NCBI GenBank assembly: GCA_028015205.1
Contig: CM051510.1
Location: 29,946,580-30,010,579 of the forward strand
From: Mytilisepta virgata
Lineage: Eukaryota > Mollusca > Bivalvia > Mytilida > Mytilidae
Length of the DNA: 64,000 nt
Direction of reading: 5' to 3'
Below the pieces are notes generated by a model. The model did no database searches. It was not told where the DNA came from and was given only the letters and a program-made list of their open reading frames with translations. Below are positions 31,446-44,600 of this stretch, piece after piece; the stretch's first letter is position 1, and the number at the start of each line of letters is the position of its first letter. Made by a program: the position numbers and the translations under genes.

Positions 31446-32469
31446 TGTAACTGAAGATTATCATGAAGTCGGCGTTGCTGTATCCTGCTTAAGATGGATT
31501 GATTGTTGTTTGCTTAACACACCAAGGCAAATATTTCTTGCACCTTCAGGATCAGACGCAGTTGAACCCTACATTCAACAGGTTATGACTGGAAACTTCG
31601 GGGAGGGGGATAATTTTTACTGCCACCTGAAAAGGGTCGATGTTGGGTAGGAACTTCTTTAGCGGCTACTAACCTACTTTTTTTCGAAAACCACAGAAGG
31701 GATCTCTTCAGGGTCAGGCTTTTTGTATTATGACCTGAGAACCCCAAAACAAGAGGGTCTCCCCATCCGCTACCTCAGTGCCAAGTTATGTTTTTTAATC
31801 ATGATACAAAAAAAAAAATCAAAACAAAATTCTGTAATTTCTGTCATATTGATTCAGTTTGAAAATATGGTGATGCTTAAAAAAAAACGTAAAATGAAGG
31901 GATAGGCGGGATGCGGGATTTGTATATTCTACCACTGTTGATATGAAACCAAAGGTATCGTATAATATATATTTAAGCCCACGTACAAATGGAATACCTC
32001 ATTTGGATCAACATGTTGCAAATCTGTATCTTGATGTGAGTATGGTCAATTGAACTAATGACAAATTTTATTGTAATTACATTCATCTAAGCAATTAAGT
32101 TGTGTACTTATTATATTCGTATATATGATCTGCAAATTATTCCCATATTAATTATTCGTTGTATGTACCAAGCTGTCAAGATAAGGCTTTAACGAATACA
32201 TATTTATGAAAAAGTGTTAATTGAGGTCGTTTATAGACAGATGTGCGAATACGGTTTCTGGGAAAATATTTCTGCATGCATGTAAATATGAATCAGGTAA
32301 GAACTTATCTTAACTGTTTTATCTACAAAACGTATATAAGGCGAAAGGTTCATTTGTACATCTGAGTTATACAAGTCTATTTTAAATTAGACATTCCATT
32401 TTACTGTAAAAATATATTTGGTATCAATTATAACACAGAGATACTGTAAATAGTCTTTATATTCGTTAT
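31446..32469. other. No gene seen
   Basis: AT-rich sequence with short chance frames. The stretch 31550-31780 is less AT-rich and may be a decayed repeat, but I do not recognise it. Confidence 0.45.
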
Positions 32470-34790
32470 ACATTTATATGCGCTTCAGAAAAATATTCCA
32501 CAACGCAAGAAACTTTTTTATGCGTCACCCCTCTGACGCTAACCGGCGTATTTATGTTTTCGCAAGGAATGACTATAATAAGGTTAAACGTCAGGCACAA
32601 ACGAACTTTAAACGAAAGAAAGGTATTGAACTCTGCGATATTGCCAGAACACAGCCTAGAAAAGTGTGGTCAACCTTAAATCCGAAAAATAAATCCAAGT
32701 GTTTAGTAGACAGTAATGATATGCTGGGTTATCTTGAAAAATCTCTAGGTTCCAATCCGCCAGAGCTATGTCAATGAATGTGATGAGATACTAATTTGAT
32801 AAACAATGACGATGATTTTCCTGACATAAACATTGATGCTCTAGATACTGAGATATCTGAGAAAGAAATAATTATGGCTTTAAAAAAACTTAAAACCGGC
32901 AAGAGTCTATGATTTATTCGCACCTATCCTTAAGATACTGTTTAATTCATTATTCAAAATGGGAATATATCCGTAAAATTGGACGGAATGTTTAGTAATT
33001 CCTGTGCCTAAAAGTGGCGATCTAACGAACCCAAATAATTATAGACCAATTGTATTGATTAGTGTTATTTCTAAACTGTTTACCAGCATACTAACTGATC
33101 GTTTGCTATCATTGTGCGAGGACGAAACTTATAGATAATCAGTTTGGTTTCCGACCTGGCCGTTCTACTATTGATGCGATTTTCACATTCCATGGGATAC
33201 CTACTCATACTCTTCAGAACAAACTGAAACTTTATACAGCGATCATCGATTTCCAAAAGGGGGCTTTGATTATTAAGTTATTGAAGAATGGAATCAGTAG
33301 TTAATTTGTGTCTATGGTTAAATCTGTTTTTTCATCTGTGCGCCTGCGTGTTCGATCTGGTGGAATAATTTCAGTTGCATTTGACAATCTACTCAGTGTT
33401 AAACAGGGCAAACCTCTTTCCCCCTTGCTGTTTTTATTTTTCATCAATGACATTGTTTAAGATATCAATATTGATGGACATGAAGACTTAGTATCACAAA
33501 TGGTCTTCTTATATACTTGATTTTATTTGCGGACGATACTGTGTTATTTGGAAAATCGCCGGATGTTTTACAAAAAACCTCTTGACAAACTCTATACTTA
33601 TTACAACAAATGGAATATCGTAGTAAATACCGACAAAACCAAAGTGGTAGTATTCAGAAACGGACATAAACAAGTGAACAACCATTTCTACTATGACAAC
33701 TAAGAACTTCATATTGTGGACTCTTTATGTGTATTTAGGCATGCTGCTACATTATAATTGAAAGTTTTTGCATACTCAAAAACACCTAGCTCAATAAGGT
33801 TCAAGAGCAATGCCGTCTCTCATTAGTACTCATTTATATCACTTCAGAGAAACAGTGCTTTTTGTTCGATAGTATGATAGGGTCAATTTTAAATTACGCA
33901 TCCGAAATATGGGGGTTTGACCGTGCTACTAATATTGATCTTATCCATAATCGCTTCTGTAGATTTACATGTAAACATGAAAGTTGGGAAAAACACTCCT
34001 ACTTGTTTTTTATATGGGGAGCTTGGTCATTTGCCAATGTATATTTTTAGAAAACAGAAAATGTTGAAATATTGGTTACATATTATTTCCAGAAAACCTA
34101 ATATAGTTTATGATGTTTATAAACTTTTATATGATGATGCAAATAATGGTAAAACCAATTGGGTATCTAACATAAGAGATCTATTATTTGATCTTGGTAT
34201 TCACAAGATGCCACAAATTTTTCATTTGATGCAATGAAATTGCGTATTAAGGGTCATTTTTTGCACAGCTGGTTACCATCTTTAGATGAATGTAATAAGT
34301 TAAGCGTTTATAGAAGGTTTAAAAAACGATTTTTGTATAAAGGAATACAATTAACAGAAGAATATCTTAATTTTTGTAATAATGTTTATATATTGACCAA
34401 ATTACATAGTGGAACTCTCAAATTGAATGTAGAAGTGGGTCGCTACAGTAGTATCCCACGGGAAAATCGTATATGTGTATATTGTAAAATGGGTGCTGTT
34501 GAAAATGAATATCATTTTGTTTTAATTTGTCCATCATCTGTTCGGAATAATTTTTTTACCCAAATAGTACTGCCCGCCATAAATTAGATAGAACACTCAC
34601 CATAAAACTTTGTAAATATTTAAATGCCGCATGAAAAAGCAGATCTCATATCTTATCATAGAATACTTTATTGTTGTTATAATTGTTCTCTGCTGTCTGT
34701 TTATCTTGTCATTTTGTATATATTTTGTTGCTATAGCATGTTATGATGATTTTGCAAATAAAGAATCAATCAATCAATAATCTGTTTTTC
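32470..34790 (+). mobile_element. Decayed non-LTR retrotransposon (LINE, CR1/Jockey-like), 3' part
   Basis: The 32478-32777 frame has an RT upstream region (KVKRQAQTNFKRKKG, RKVWSTLNPKNKSK). Between 32990 and 33560, in broken frames, the RT motifs follow: IPVPKSGDLTNPNNYRPIVL, FGFRPGRSTIDAIF, AIIDFQKG (motif A, altered), VKQGKPLSPLLFLFFINDI and LILFADDTVLFG (motif C, FADD). The C-terminal part (33862-34587) ends with a Cys/His cluster CVYCKMGAVENEYHFVLICP. The element ends with AATAAAGAATCAATCAATCAAT, a short tandem tail usual for CR1/L2-like elements. It has many stops and frameshifts, so it is inactive. The exact clade is not certain. Confidence 0.85.
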
Positions 34791-36291
34791 ACACACAGTT
34801 CTTGTCAAATTAAGTACATGTAATATCACATCATGAAAGCTAGATAATAAATAAAAGATTGGCCATAATCATATTTGGATTATCTGAACAGGAGGAATTC
34901 GACTTGTTTGGGATTAAAAAGATAATGGAAACTAACATGTTTCACTAATACAGTATACTGTCACTTTTGCCGAATCTGTCTAAAATATTACGATAAATAA
35001 TTAAATGTCTGAATGCAACAAATCTCTTCAAGTGTCTTTTAAATAAAAGAACTATGAAATATACGGATATGACAGATATTGACTATTTTTTTCTATTTAT
35101 ACATGATTTAGCACTATAATTTGGTCCGGTTTTTTGGTGGGGTCCATGTTGTTCATACGTTTTTAGATTTTAATTGTAGTGCATGTATTGTTTTGGTCTT
35201 GTCTCCGTTGTTCTCTCTTCAGTTGTTACGATTTGTCTCTCCTTCCAATATCCCCTTGGCATTTCTTGACTTTACTTTAAATGGAGTTTTCCCTGGTTAT
35301 ATATGCATGTGACTGTAAATAATCCAATAGTATATACCGAGATAATAGACTTACAATGTAATTCATAGACCAGACAAACCACAATAATATTAACACAATT
35401 TGCGTTTTAATTAAATACATTACTGTATGGACAACTCAGTTCATAAAAAGGGTTTTTTTTGCATTTTGAAAGTCGAAACGTTAGAATTAAAGGACAATAT
35501 TGTGTTGATTAATTAACCTTATTGAGTCGTCCAAGAAAACAAAAAATGTAAAGGTTATATTTGTATACCTCACAAATGATTATTAATGGGGAATTTCCAA
35601 TAGAACAAATAATGCACTTGAAAATTTCAAAAAATTAATAATTTGAATTTATCCACTCAGACCTAAATTTGTGAAACTGTTATTTCAAATATTTTTAATG
35701 CACATTTTGGATATGTCATGCATCACGGGGTTGCCATTCTTAATTTTATAAAATCTCATAGGAAGAGTTATCTCCCTTTTACATTGAAAATTCCATAGGC
35801 GGAATTTTTTGTTTTGTCTTGAACGCATGACTGAACAAAATTAGTTCAATTGTTTCAGTTATGATTTGGCTCATTGCATCTTTCAACCAAGTGACTAGAC
35901 AATTCACATTGATTAAAAATAACAATCCAAAGATACTAATATTAGATACAGTAAATTTATACTATGCTGTATACGACGCATTTCAAGGAGTTACCTCTCA
36001 TCAGCAGCATTAAAACCGAGGTATTCAAATTCTGAAAAATCCATTTTATGAACTGAGGTGTCCAGACATTAAATACATGCAAATAAGAGGCGAAGATTGT
36101 GCAAAGGAAAGTTAATGTATGTTAAAGTAATGAAAATTTCTTACTTTCTACTCTCAATTCGTTGATTTGATACCACGACTAGCTCAGATGTGAATGATGC
36201 CAAATTAGAGAAAGATCTTGTGAGATATCATATGACATGATCACATATTGTTTTTTAACAAACGATTGATACATGTTTGATTTTATTTTAG
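34791..36291. other. No coding exon seen; holds one dispersed repeat
   Basis: The repeat lies at 35128-35292. The rest is AT-rich with no recognisable feature. The first exon or exons of the ANKRD34-like gene should be upstream of 36292, but none was identified here. Confidence 0.45.
35128..35292 (+). repeat. Dispersed repeat, TTTTTTGGTGGGGTCCATG family (3' part)
   Basis: TTTTTTGGTGGGGTCCATGT, GTAGTGCATGTATTGTTTTG and GGCATTTCTTGACTTTACTT match the tails at 6815-7000, 51340-51500 and 54560-54715. Confidence 0.85.
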
Positions 36292-37203
36292 ATAATTGAT
36301 AAAAATATATTTCTAACGGCTGTTGCACAGAAGAAGATAAAATTAGTTCGTTTACTTCTGGATGGCGGAACCGATATGAATTATCGCGGATACGATGGTA
36401 AAACAGCGTTGATGATAATTTGTTGTTTTCTCAATCAGCAGGAAGATATAAAAGACATTGTATTCCTTACGAAACTCTTGTTGGAATTCGGAGCCGATCC
36501 CAATATTAGAGATCTAAAGGGACGAACTGCGCTTATGCACGCTTTCCGCTACAACTCCTCACCGGAAGTTATAAAGTTGTTGCTAAGAAACGGCAGTGAT
36601 CCAGACATGAAAGATAATGAAGGATTTGGTGCGCTTTCTTATCTTAAAGATCGATCTTGGCATTTATATTCTAACTGCTTAAGCGAAACTTGGTCTTCAA
36701 GAATCAAATGCCCCAAGAAGTCAGATAATGCACAAAATGCTTCTACAATTCCAGCAATTACGATTGATAAGTCAACTCCGAGCCCTTTTCTTGATGTCAA
36801 CGTAGACAAATTCCATTTTCCAGACACCAATACAGATAATACTCATGTACGCAGACGTTCTAATACTTTAATACCCATGCTGCATTGTAATACACTCGGA
36901 AGACGACGTTCGGATGGATTATTGCAAAGTACAAACATTTTATGCCGAAGCAGTGAAAATTTGCACAATATTCCTGAGAAGTGCAGTCAAAGACACAGTT
37001 TCAATTCGCGTTTGTCGGAAAAAGAATTAAATATGCCATCTATTCTAAAATCACGCTCTGGCGGAGATGTGAAATCCTATTTAGAATCATCGATGCAAGA
37101 CAATGTTCAAATATCATGCTTTCCAGTCTCGGAAGTGGATAAAAAAGTCCTTAAAATGGGTATATTGTGTTTGCCAAGAAAGCTGCCACCTATTGCAAAA
37201 TGA
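36292..37203 (+). CDS. ANKRD34-like ankyrin-repeat protein, large 3' exon (5'-partial)
   Basis: The open frame runs from 36292, after an AG acceptor (TTTTATTTTAG), to TGA 37201-37203, giving 303 residues. An in-frame TAG at 36289-36291 shows that the coding sequence must be spliced in here or start later. The ankyrin repeats begin before the first Met at 36376 (FLTAVAQKKIKLVRLLLDGG), which supports the splice. Three to four repeats follow (GKTALMIICC, LLLEFGADPNIRDLKGRTAL, VIKLLLRNGSDPDMKDNEGF). The rest is a Ser/Arg-rich, likely disordered tail with RRRSN, RRRSD and similar basic motifs. The arrangement and the spacing of the repeats resemble ANKRD34A/B/C, a family of cytoplasmic proteins of poorly known function. 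The upstream exon is not found in the window. Codon usage and the long open frame indicate a real host gene. Confidence 0.8.
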   Translation: MIDKNIFLTAVAQKKIKLVRLLLDGGTDMNYRGYDGKTALMIICCFLNQQEDIKDIVFLTKLLLEFGADPNIRDLKGRTALMHAFRYNSSPEVIKLLLRNGSDPDMKDNEGFGALSYLKDRSWHLYSNCLSETWSSRIKCPKKSDNAQNASTIPAITIDKSTPSPFLDVNVDKFHFPDTNTDNTHVRRRSNTLIPMLHCNTLGRRRSDGLLQSTNILCRSSENLHNIPEKCSQRHSFNSRLSEKELNMPSILKSRSGGDVKSYLESSMQDNVQISCFPVSEVDKKVLKMGILCLPRKLPPIAK

Positions 37204-37883
37204 AGAAAACTTATGTAATTAAATTTTTGTAAACCACCGAACTCCTCTGTGTAACATGTACCTGTACGTGTGATTTTATGATACAAAAACTTGGAACTTA
37301 CTGCCATGCTGCAAATTTCAAATAACAATAATGCTTGTCCTAATGCACATACCAAATGGAAAACCTTGTCAAATTGGTCTTTTTCATTCTTATTTAGTCT
37401 ATATTTTGTGCATATTTTCAAGCAAAATCAAGATAACAAGTTCTAATCAAGATATTTTGTCTTGCAGTGAATCAAGATCGCTCAAGATAAATTTAAATCA
37501 GTCCAGCAAAAATACTTTAACTAAAATAGATTTGGCTCGTTTAATTTTCAGAAAATTTTCACGAAATATTTACTTTGACCTGTTGAAAAAAATATATAAA
37601 AAATTTAAGAAATTTTAACCACACAATTTACGGGAATAACTTCATGGAATATACAGCAGTTTGACAAACACTAATCTTTGAGAAGCTTGATTTCTCTTTA
37701 CTAATAGTACGTGATTAAAACATTCAGCTGATTTTTAAGGAGTTTACTTCCTTAGATGTTCTATACCCCAAAACTGTTATGAAATGGTCTAACCAGTCCT
37801 TGTTGACTGTAACATATGTAAGGCAGTATATCTTGTTATTCTATGAAACCTCAAAATTCTAAAAATCAAGTCAATCAGTATAT
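37204..37883. other. 3' flank of the ANKRD34-like gene; no other gene
   Basis: Presumably 3' untranslated sequence at first, then AT-rich intergenic DNA. The 95-codon frame at 37331-37618 has no domain and is a likely chance frame. Confidence 0.45.
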
Positions 37884-38345
37884 GTTTTTTTTTCAATTTC
37901 AAATCTTTATTGTCATATAAATATGAATTGTGACAAAAATAAACAAAACAAAGTATAACATAATGACAAGAAAAAAGCATGTTTAATTATATTGATCAAA
38001 CTAATAAGTATAGTTCAAAATTCAATAATGAGTCCCCTACCCTTAGTACTACAGGGTGTTTTATAAAGGAACCCATGCTTTCTACCGGTTTTTATGTTGA
38101 TAGGCAGATATACAAATGTATCTCATTTTATCATTATTGAGGTTATTAAAATTGTCTATATTATAAGCCTGGACTAACTTTTCAATAAAAACTGGTCTAA
38201 TGGTTGAGCTTTTCCTGCAATACAAAATAGAATGTTTCTCATCCTCAACTTTATTGCAGGTCTGACACAACCGGTTTTCCCTGGGAATTTTTCTTTTCTC
38301 ACTGCTTAGTTTGTTGCATTTTTTCTTGTTCCTAATATATATTTA
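37884..38345 (-). mobile_element. LINE 3'-end fragment, minus strand
   Basis: Read on the minus strand, 38270-38082 gives MCQTCNKVEDEKHSILYCRK, the same C-x2-C...H...C C-terminal cluster as in the LINE at 34470-34540. The 3' end (ATGACAATAAAGATTTGAAATTG and a run of A, shown as T on the plus strand near 37884) is typical for such a LINE tail. Confidence 0.75.
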
Positions 38346-38484
38346 CAAAATGATAATGAATTTTTTCAAAACAAAAAGTTTTATCTCTGTATGTATCCTT
38401 AAAAGAAACCTCTGAATTGTAGGTAGCAATTGGTTCCATCATAGTATTAAACAAACTACATTCTACTTTAACATTTTTGTTCGC

Positions 38485-39310
38485 TATGGAGATTCCATAT
38501 ATCCCCAACTTATCGGAATTCCAATGGGGACTAACTGTGCACCACTTATTGCGGACCTGTTTCTGTATTGTTACGAATCACAATTTATATCTAAAATCAG
38601 CAAAGACCCAACGAAACAACATTTAATATAAAAATTTAATAACACTTTTAGATATTTGGATGATATTTTTGCTGTCAATAATGACGAATTCAGTATGTAC
38701 ACTAAAGAGATTTATTCTGTTGAACTTAATTTAAATAAAGCTAATACCCACAATGAACACAGTGACTGCTCTTTCTTGGATCGTGATATCTATATCTCTA
38801 ACGGGAAGCTTAATACTACAATTTACGATAAGAGAGATGATGTTTTATTTCCTGTAGTTAATTATATGTTTTTAAATGGCGGCGTTCGCTTTGCACCATC
38901 ATATGGAGTTTATATAGCTCAGCTTGTTCGATTTGCTCGTGTATGTAACAACGTATTTGATTTTAACGAAAGAAATCTCTGTATAAATGAAAAATTATTA
39001 CGCCAGGGATTTCGATATCACAAACTGGTCAAAACTTTTACTTAAATTGTATCATCGGTACAAGGACCTCATTCGTAAATATAAATCAACGTGCAAACAT
39101 CTTATATGTTCAGGTATTTCACATCCCATCTTTTATGGTAATATTCTATACAAAGCAGAAACTTGTCGTCATTCACCTGAAAAGCTAATCAAACCTTTAA
39201 ACAGACTTATCCACGAGGGATATAGTTACGATACTGTTGTCAAGTCATTAAAGGTGGCATTTTTTGGAATTAATATTGATTCACTCATAGGGTCTTTGAT
39301 TCGGAAATGA
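38485..39310 (+). mobile_element. Reverse transcriptase fragment of an atypical retroelement (Penelope-like or related)
   Basis: The frame reads IFVRYGDSIYPQLIGIPMG and TNCAPLIADLFLYCYE (RT motif B region). A TAA follows at 38629-38631, then FRYLDDIFAVNN (motif C, YLDD), SFLDRDIYISNGKLNTTIYD and GGVRFAPSYGVYIAQLVRFA. A one-base shift near 39030 leads into YHRYKDLIRKY and GISHPIFYGNILYKAE. I recognise this RT type as abundant in marine invertebrate genomes. Its assignment to the Penelope-like class is uncertain. It is inactive. Confidence 0.75.
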
Positions 39311-39945
39311 ACACATTTATTCTAAAAATAGTTGCTGGCATGATACGGGTTATGTTCTTCTCGTATAATTTATGATTGCATGATACTAAATCCATAAGTG
39401 GAGGGATTGTGGCTGATTCTCTATATGATATAGACATGATCAGTTTAATTGAGGTCTGCAGCTGGCATGGCAGTAACTGCTAGTAGTCCTTTGTTAATAC
39501 ATATTTATCATTGCCATTTTGCTTAGTTTCTTCTGTTACCTCTTTTTGAACATCGGACTCGGACATCTATTGAACTGAGTTTACTGTGTGTATCGCTGTG
39601 TGTGTGTTTATTCCACATTGGTTAGAGGTATAAGGGGGGGGGGGGGGGGGGGGTGAGATCTCACAAAACATGTTTAACCCCGCCGAATTTTTGCGCCTGT
39701 CCCAAGTCAGGAACCTCTCGCCTTTGGTTTTTTTAATTTTTGTTCATTTTTATGGTTCGGAGTTTATTGTGCCGTCCATTTTGCTGAACTAGTTACATTA
39801 TAGTTTAGGGGCAAGGTGAAGTCGGCCTCCGGGTGCGGGATTTTCTCGCTGCGTTGAAGACTCATTGGTAGTCATGAGCTGTTTTCTGCTCTTTGGTCGG
39901 GTTGTTGTCTCTTTGACATATTCCCCGTTTCCATTCTCTATTCTA
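39311..39945 (+). repeat. 3' tail of the RT element, with a G-run
   Basis: It follows directly after the RT frame. Blocks include AATAGTTGCTGGCATGATAC, GGAGGGATTGTGGCTGATTC, a G17 run near 39635-39651, TGTTTAACCCCGCCGAATTT, GCCTGTCCCAAGTCAGGAACC and GGTCGGGTTGTTGTCTCTTTGACA. From memory this tail is widespread in mussel genomes. Part of it resembles 18140-18220. Confidence 0.75.
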
Positions 39946-41625
39946 TTACGTTTTTGGCCTTTTTTACTAGTTCTTCAGCGCTGTGATTAAAATTTCCATT
40001 ATATATAATAAGAATACCTACACATTGATATTCTGAAATATTTATCAAATCTATATTTTTATATTTAACAAAAGATTGTTCTAGTTTAAGGCTTTTGTTA
40101 TTGTTATTTTGAATTATGTGTACTTGAATACTTATACATTTCAGATAGCTCATAGACAGAAATATCCGGTTACGATCGTTACGATCAACAGTGAGTTACA
40201 TTGGAAATTGTTGAAGCTTTAGTGTTTGTTCTCTTTCGTTGTAATTGTGTGTTGCTATGGGCTTTTCATAATTATTTCGGTTACACGTATTTCTTCCCTG
40301 TGTTATTTTTCTTACGATAGTGAGGTCGAACAATTATCACTTCATTATTCTTTTTACGACATTAATATGTAAGTCTTGAGTGTCAAACTGTATGTTACTG
40401 ACAAAAGAGATGTAGATGGTGTTGCTAGTAGAAAATTAAGTGAGGTTTCAAAGTTTTGAGAATTTTTCAAAATCATACAAGAATTATTCGACTATATCCT
40501 CTCTTGAATATTATACAGTCGAACCAGTGGAGTATTCGGAATATACTTCGGAAAGCCTAGAATTATAAACATATAGGAGTTTTCAAATAAGAGGAATACA
40601 CACAAAAAGAGATGTTCTTAAACCCCATTTTAAATATTACGTCTTCATCTATACATTTTTACACTAAAATCACCTAGAAACAGTGGGATATATCTTTGAC
40701 ACCTAATTCCTCAAACTTTTGATAGGGACCGTTTTTAACTTGGCTGCTAGATTTTCACCATTTTGTTTATTTAAGAAGGCTTTATTGTGTCTTTTGGAAT
40801 GAACAACAGCATAACAAGTCCTGTTTTCTGCTTTGAATTTTTCATGTTGATGTGGGAATTTGGGGTCAAAAATTAATCCACCATATCCCGTATTACATAT
40901 TATGTACTATACAAAATGTTCATATATATGTATTTATCTCATTATATGAGATGAAAAATTCCAATACCCCCTCAATTTGCATTGAAGGGGCATTGGAAAC
41001 CTGATGCATATGGATAAGGTTTCATAAAACAAAAATTCTTAATTTCTTTACGACAAAATTGAATTAATGAAACACAGAGCTTATGTGAATTAGTATTTAA
41101 GAACTATAATAAATTGAAATTCTCAAATTCCGTGTATACTCATTTAAGTATCCGACAAAATTATTTGCATGTGCTACTGGGGCGTCACCATTACTGGCAG
41201 ACTGTTACCATTCTCTCAGAAGTTATTGCTTTTGGTATAACATGATTTTTATAAATCTATGTTGATATTTTCAGTTGATAATCTTCTGTTAAAAGTTACT
41301 CGGTCAAGCAAAGTTTACGTGGCCTGGATTTTGGCAAAATTGTTCAGGCCTCTTGTTCTATTGCTAAGAATGCTTTGATTTATTTTTTGGAATTTCAAAG
41401 TTTTAGTCACGAGGAAACCTGATGAAGAAAATACAGAAGGCAAGTAATTTATGTTTATTTTTCTACTAATATATAAAGGAAATTTTCTTAAGACAAAGGA
41501 GTATCATTCATTGTTCCAGTCCGCCGAATCGTGTGCACGTTTGACCTATTGATGGTCAGCCAATATTATTATTAATAAAAATCGAAGGATATTTATAATC
41601 GTTTAATGTTTGATTGGACGTATTA
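39946..41625. other. No gene seen; spacer downstream of lectin gene A
   Basis: AT-rich sequence with no recognised exon or repeat. It would include any 3' untranslated sequence of the minus-strand lectin A gene near 41500-41625. Confidence 0.45.
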
Positions 41626-44600
41626 TTAACGTCGGCCAACAGCAATGCTAGATCCATCAGCACTGAAATATATGATTCATTTCTGTATAAAATATTTTAA
41701 ATATAAAATGATGTTCAAATAATTATACTTAAGAAATCACTTTAAAATAAACACATTTCAGAAAGTATAAACAACCCAGAAGGGAATATGTAAATAACAT
41801 TATGAATTGGTCAAGAAAGTGATGCCTTATAATTTATATTCATCCATTCGCGTAGTAGGGGCATAGGTGGCCGAGTGGTCTAGGTAGTTCGTCATGACTA
41901 CTAATGATCACTAGCCTGTCAACATTGAGGTTGCGGGTTCGAATATCACCTGTGGCGGGGTGTGTTCGACTCTGATCTAAATTGACAAGGATTGCCAATT
42001 TTCCTACCGAAGGTCGGTGGTTCTCTCCGGGTACCCCGGCTTCCCCCGCCAATAAAAACTGGCCGCCACGAAATAGCCAAAAGTGCTGAAAACGGCGTAA
42101 AATCCCAACTAAACAAACAAACTCACGTATGTTCCCTCTTGAAATGAGTACACTTTGTCTTGTAGGTTTGGAATGTCAGTTTTAAATGAATGCTTCTGTA
42201 CTTTTTATTACTATTAGAATAGTGGTAAACGTACTTTTTCTCGCAGATATAATGCTTTTTAGTGCTACAGACATCATCGTCCCAGTAGTACTGATGTGAT
42301 TTCCACATCTGAAGGCAATCCTGGTTCCCATCGTTATTTGGTTCGTTTGGTGCCCAATCTGTATAGTCAAAATATTCCCCGGATGCCCAACGCCATTTAC
42401 CTTCCGTGACGTCATCTTTTGCGCCTATCCACCAATCTAAAATTTACAATGTGGCTCAAGGTCAGGCTGTTAGTTGCATTATATGAATAGAACAAAATGT
42501 AACAATGTAATGGAAATGTTATAGAAATTCTCCAATCTCATGTAATGTCAACAAAATAATTCCGTCAACAATGAAAGGAGAAGCAAGTATGAATAATTCC
42601 AGAAACAACTAAACTGATACCCGGCCTTCTGTATAATTTATATCTGGTAAAGACGTAAATAAAATTATGTGTAAACATCCAAACAAAATGACGGCAATCG
42701 TGGCAATTATTACATAGACATAACAAAATGCATATTAATTCTATAATTAACTAATTGAATAGTCTGAAATTCCTCTGACTTCAAACAGCATTTTTAGAAT
42801 TGACTGGAGGGGTGGGACAAATATAATACAGTAGCCACAGTAATCGTGTCTTCTGGGTAGATTATTGTACTTATAAGTACTAGCTTGTCATCACTGAGGT
42901 TATGAGTTCGAATCCACCTTCTGGTAAGGTGCGTTCGACTCTGATCTCAAATGACAAGGATTGTTAGATTTTCGGCAAAGATCAATCGTTCTCTATCTCT
43001 TGGTACTCCTGTCCTATGAAAATTTGCAGTCACAATTTAGTACCTGTGATTAAAATGGAGTGAAACCCTAAATAAACCAATCATTTTCATACACTCAAAA
43101 GCTATCATGAAAATTAAGAAATTGGTAATTGATTGTTCCCTTACTTGTGCTTATTAATTCATTATTATATCTTTAACCGGTTTTCCAACTTTTTGTTCTA
43201 GAGTACTACTGATGAGTTGTCAGTCAACGAAATGGCCATACAGTGTGTCCAATTTATTTCCGTATTTTGTGATACGTTTTATAACACTTTGTCTTCAAGT
43301 GCAATATATGTGTTGTAATAGTATGGTTTATGACAGGCTCTGACTGAACCCGACAGTGCGTATTTCTATATATGTTGTCTACCTAAAGTAACCTTTGTCT
43401 TCTTAATTTCCTATTTTCGCTTGCTGTTTTGTCCGTTATCATCGGTATGTCTCTTACTTATTTTCCCTTTTTTGAAATAGAACTAAGCAATTCGTAAATA
43501 GAGTAGAATGAAAATATTTTTCAAGATATGTTTTCCAATATAGTTTGAATACAAATTTAAACAAATCATTACTGTTGTATGGTACCTCCATCAGACTTTG
43601 CCAGTATACTTTTAAGAAAGTCCACTTTGTCTTTTGTTGGTACCTCAGCAAGTCTGGCATTTAATCTCTGACATGAACCCTGCAAGAATATAATAATCCC
43701 ATTATTTGAAGCTCAATGAAACGGTTGGACGTAATTATATTTTCATGACATGTTCAATACCACCACCAAGTTGCCAACAATATCCTTTGCAGTATCACAC
43801 CTCGTTAGGAATGTTATTTACACCATCATGTATTTACTTAACAATTGAAAGGTGATAGAAAAAACCAAATATCCTTCCATTTGTTAATAGGGTATGGTAT
43901 TTATATATTCTTTATATTTTAAATTTAGATCTAAAAAGATATCACATCCTACTTACAACAGCATATTTCAATGCCTAATTTATTTAGATACTGTCAGACC
44001 GCCTCGGTGGTCTCGTGGTAGCGTGCTCGCCCCGAGTGCGGAAGGTCGCGGGTTCGATCCCCGGCCGGGTCAAACCAAATACATTAAATTGGTATTTGCT
44101 GCTTCTCCGCCAAGCACGCGGCATATAGGAGTAAGAGCAAAGACTGGTCGACTCGGAGTCAGTATAATGTGTCCGAGTGAGGTGATATGTCTTCCTGCAG
44201 ACAGTTACCTCGTGAGCACATTAAAAATCCGACTTAGCGGGTCGGTCTAGTACAAAGCAGGGATCATATTCATTATCATATCAACATGTTCTCGTCCTGA
44301 TATGCACGTTAAACAATAATTCATCCATCATTAGATACTGCCAAATCGAGGCATACCTGCATGACATACATAACGTATCCTTTCTATTTCCTCGTTACAA
44401 TTTTTCAACATTTTTGTAAATATCCTTATCACCAACATGACCAAATAATACTGTCTAAACAAACTCACTTGTGTATATTCACAATGAATGTACATAGATA
44501 TTTCAGCAGATAACAAATGGGGCTATTTTTCAGGAAGTTGTTATCAATTTGGTCACTGAATATTTATCACGGGACTGTTTAAAATCATGGTACCAGATTC

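Noticed and set aside
41859..41950. A tRNA-Leu/Ser-like gene
   Set aside because: Followed by a conserved SINE core and an AAAC-rich tail, with two further copies in the window.
43998..44072. A possible functional tRNA gene (good A and B boxes)
   Set aside because: The same head occurs at 31294 and 55470 attached to shared non-tRNA bodies and tails, and the 3' half continues into a SINE body, so it is a SINE promoter and not a tRNA gene.
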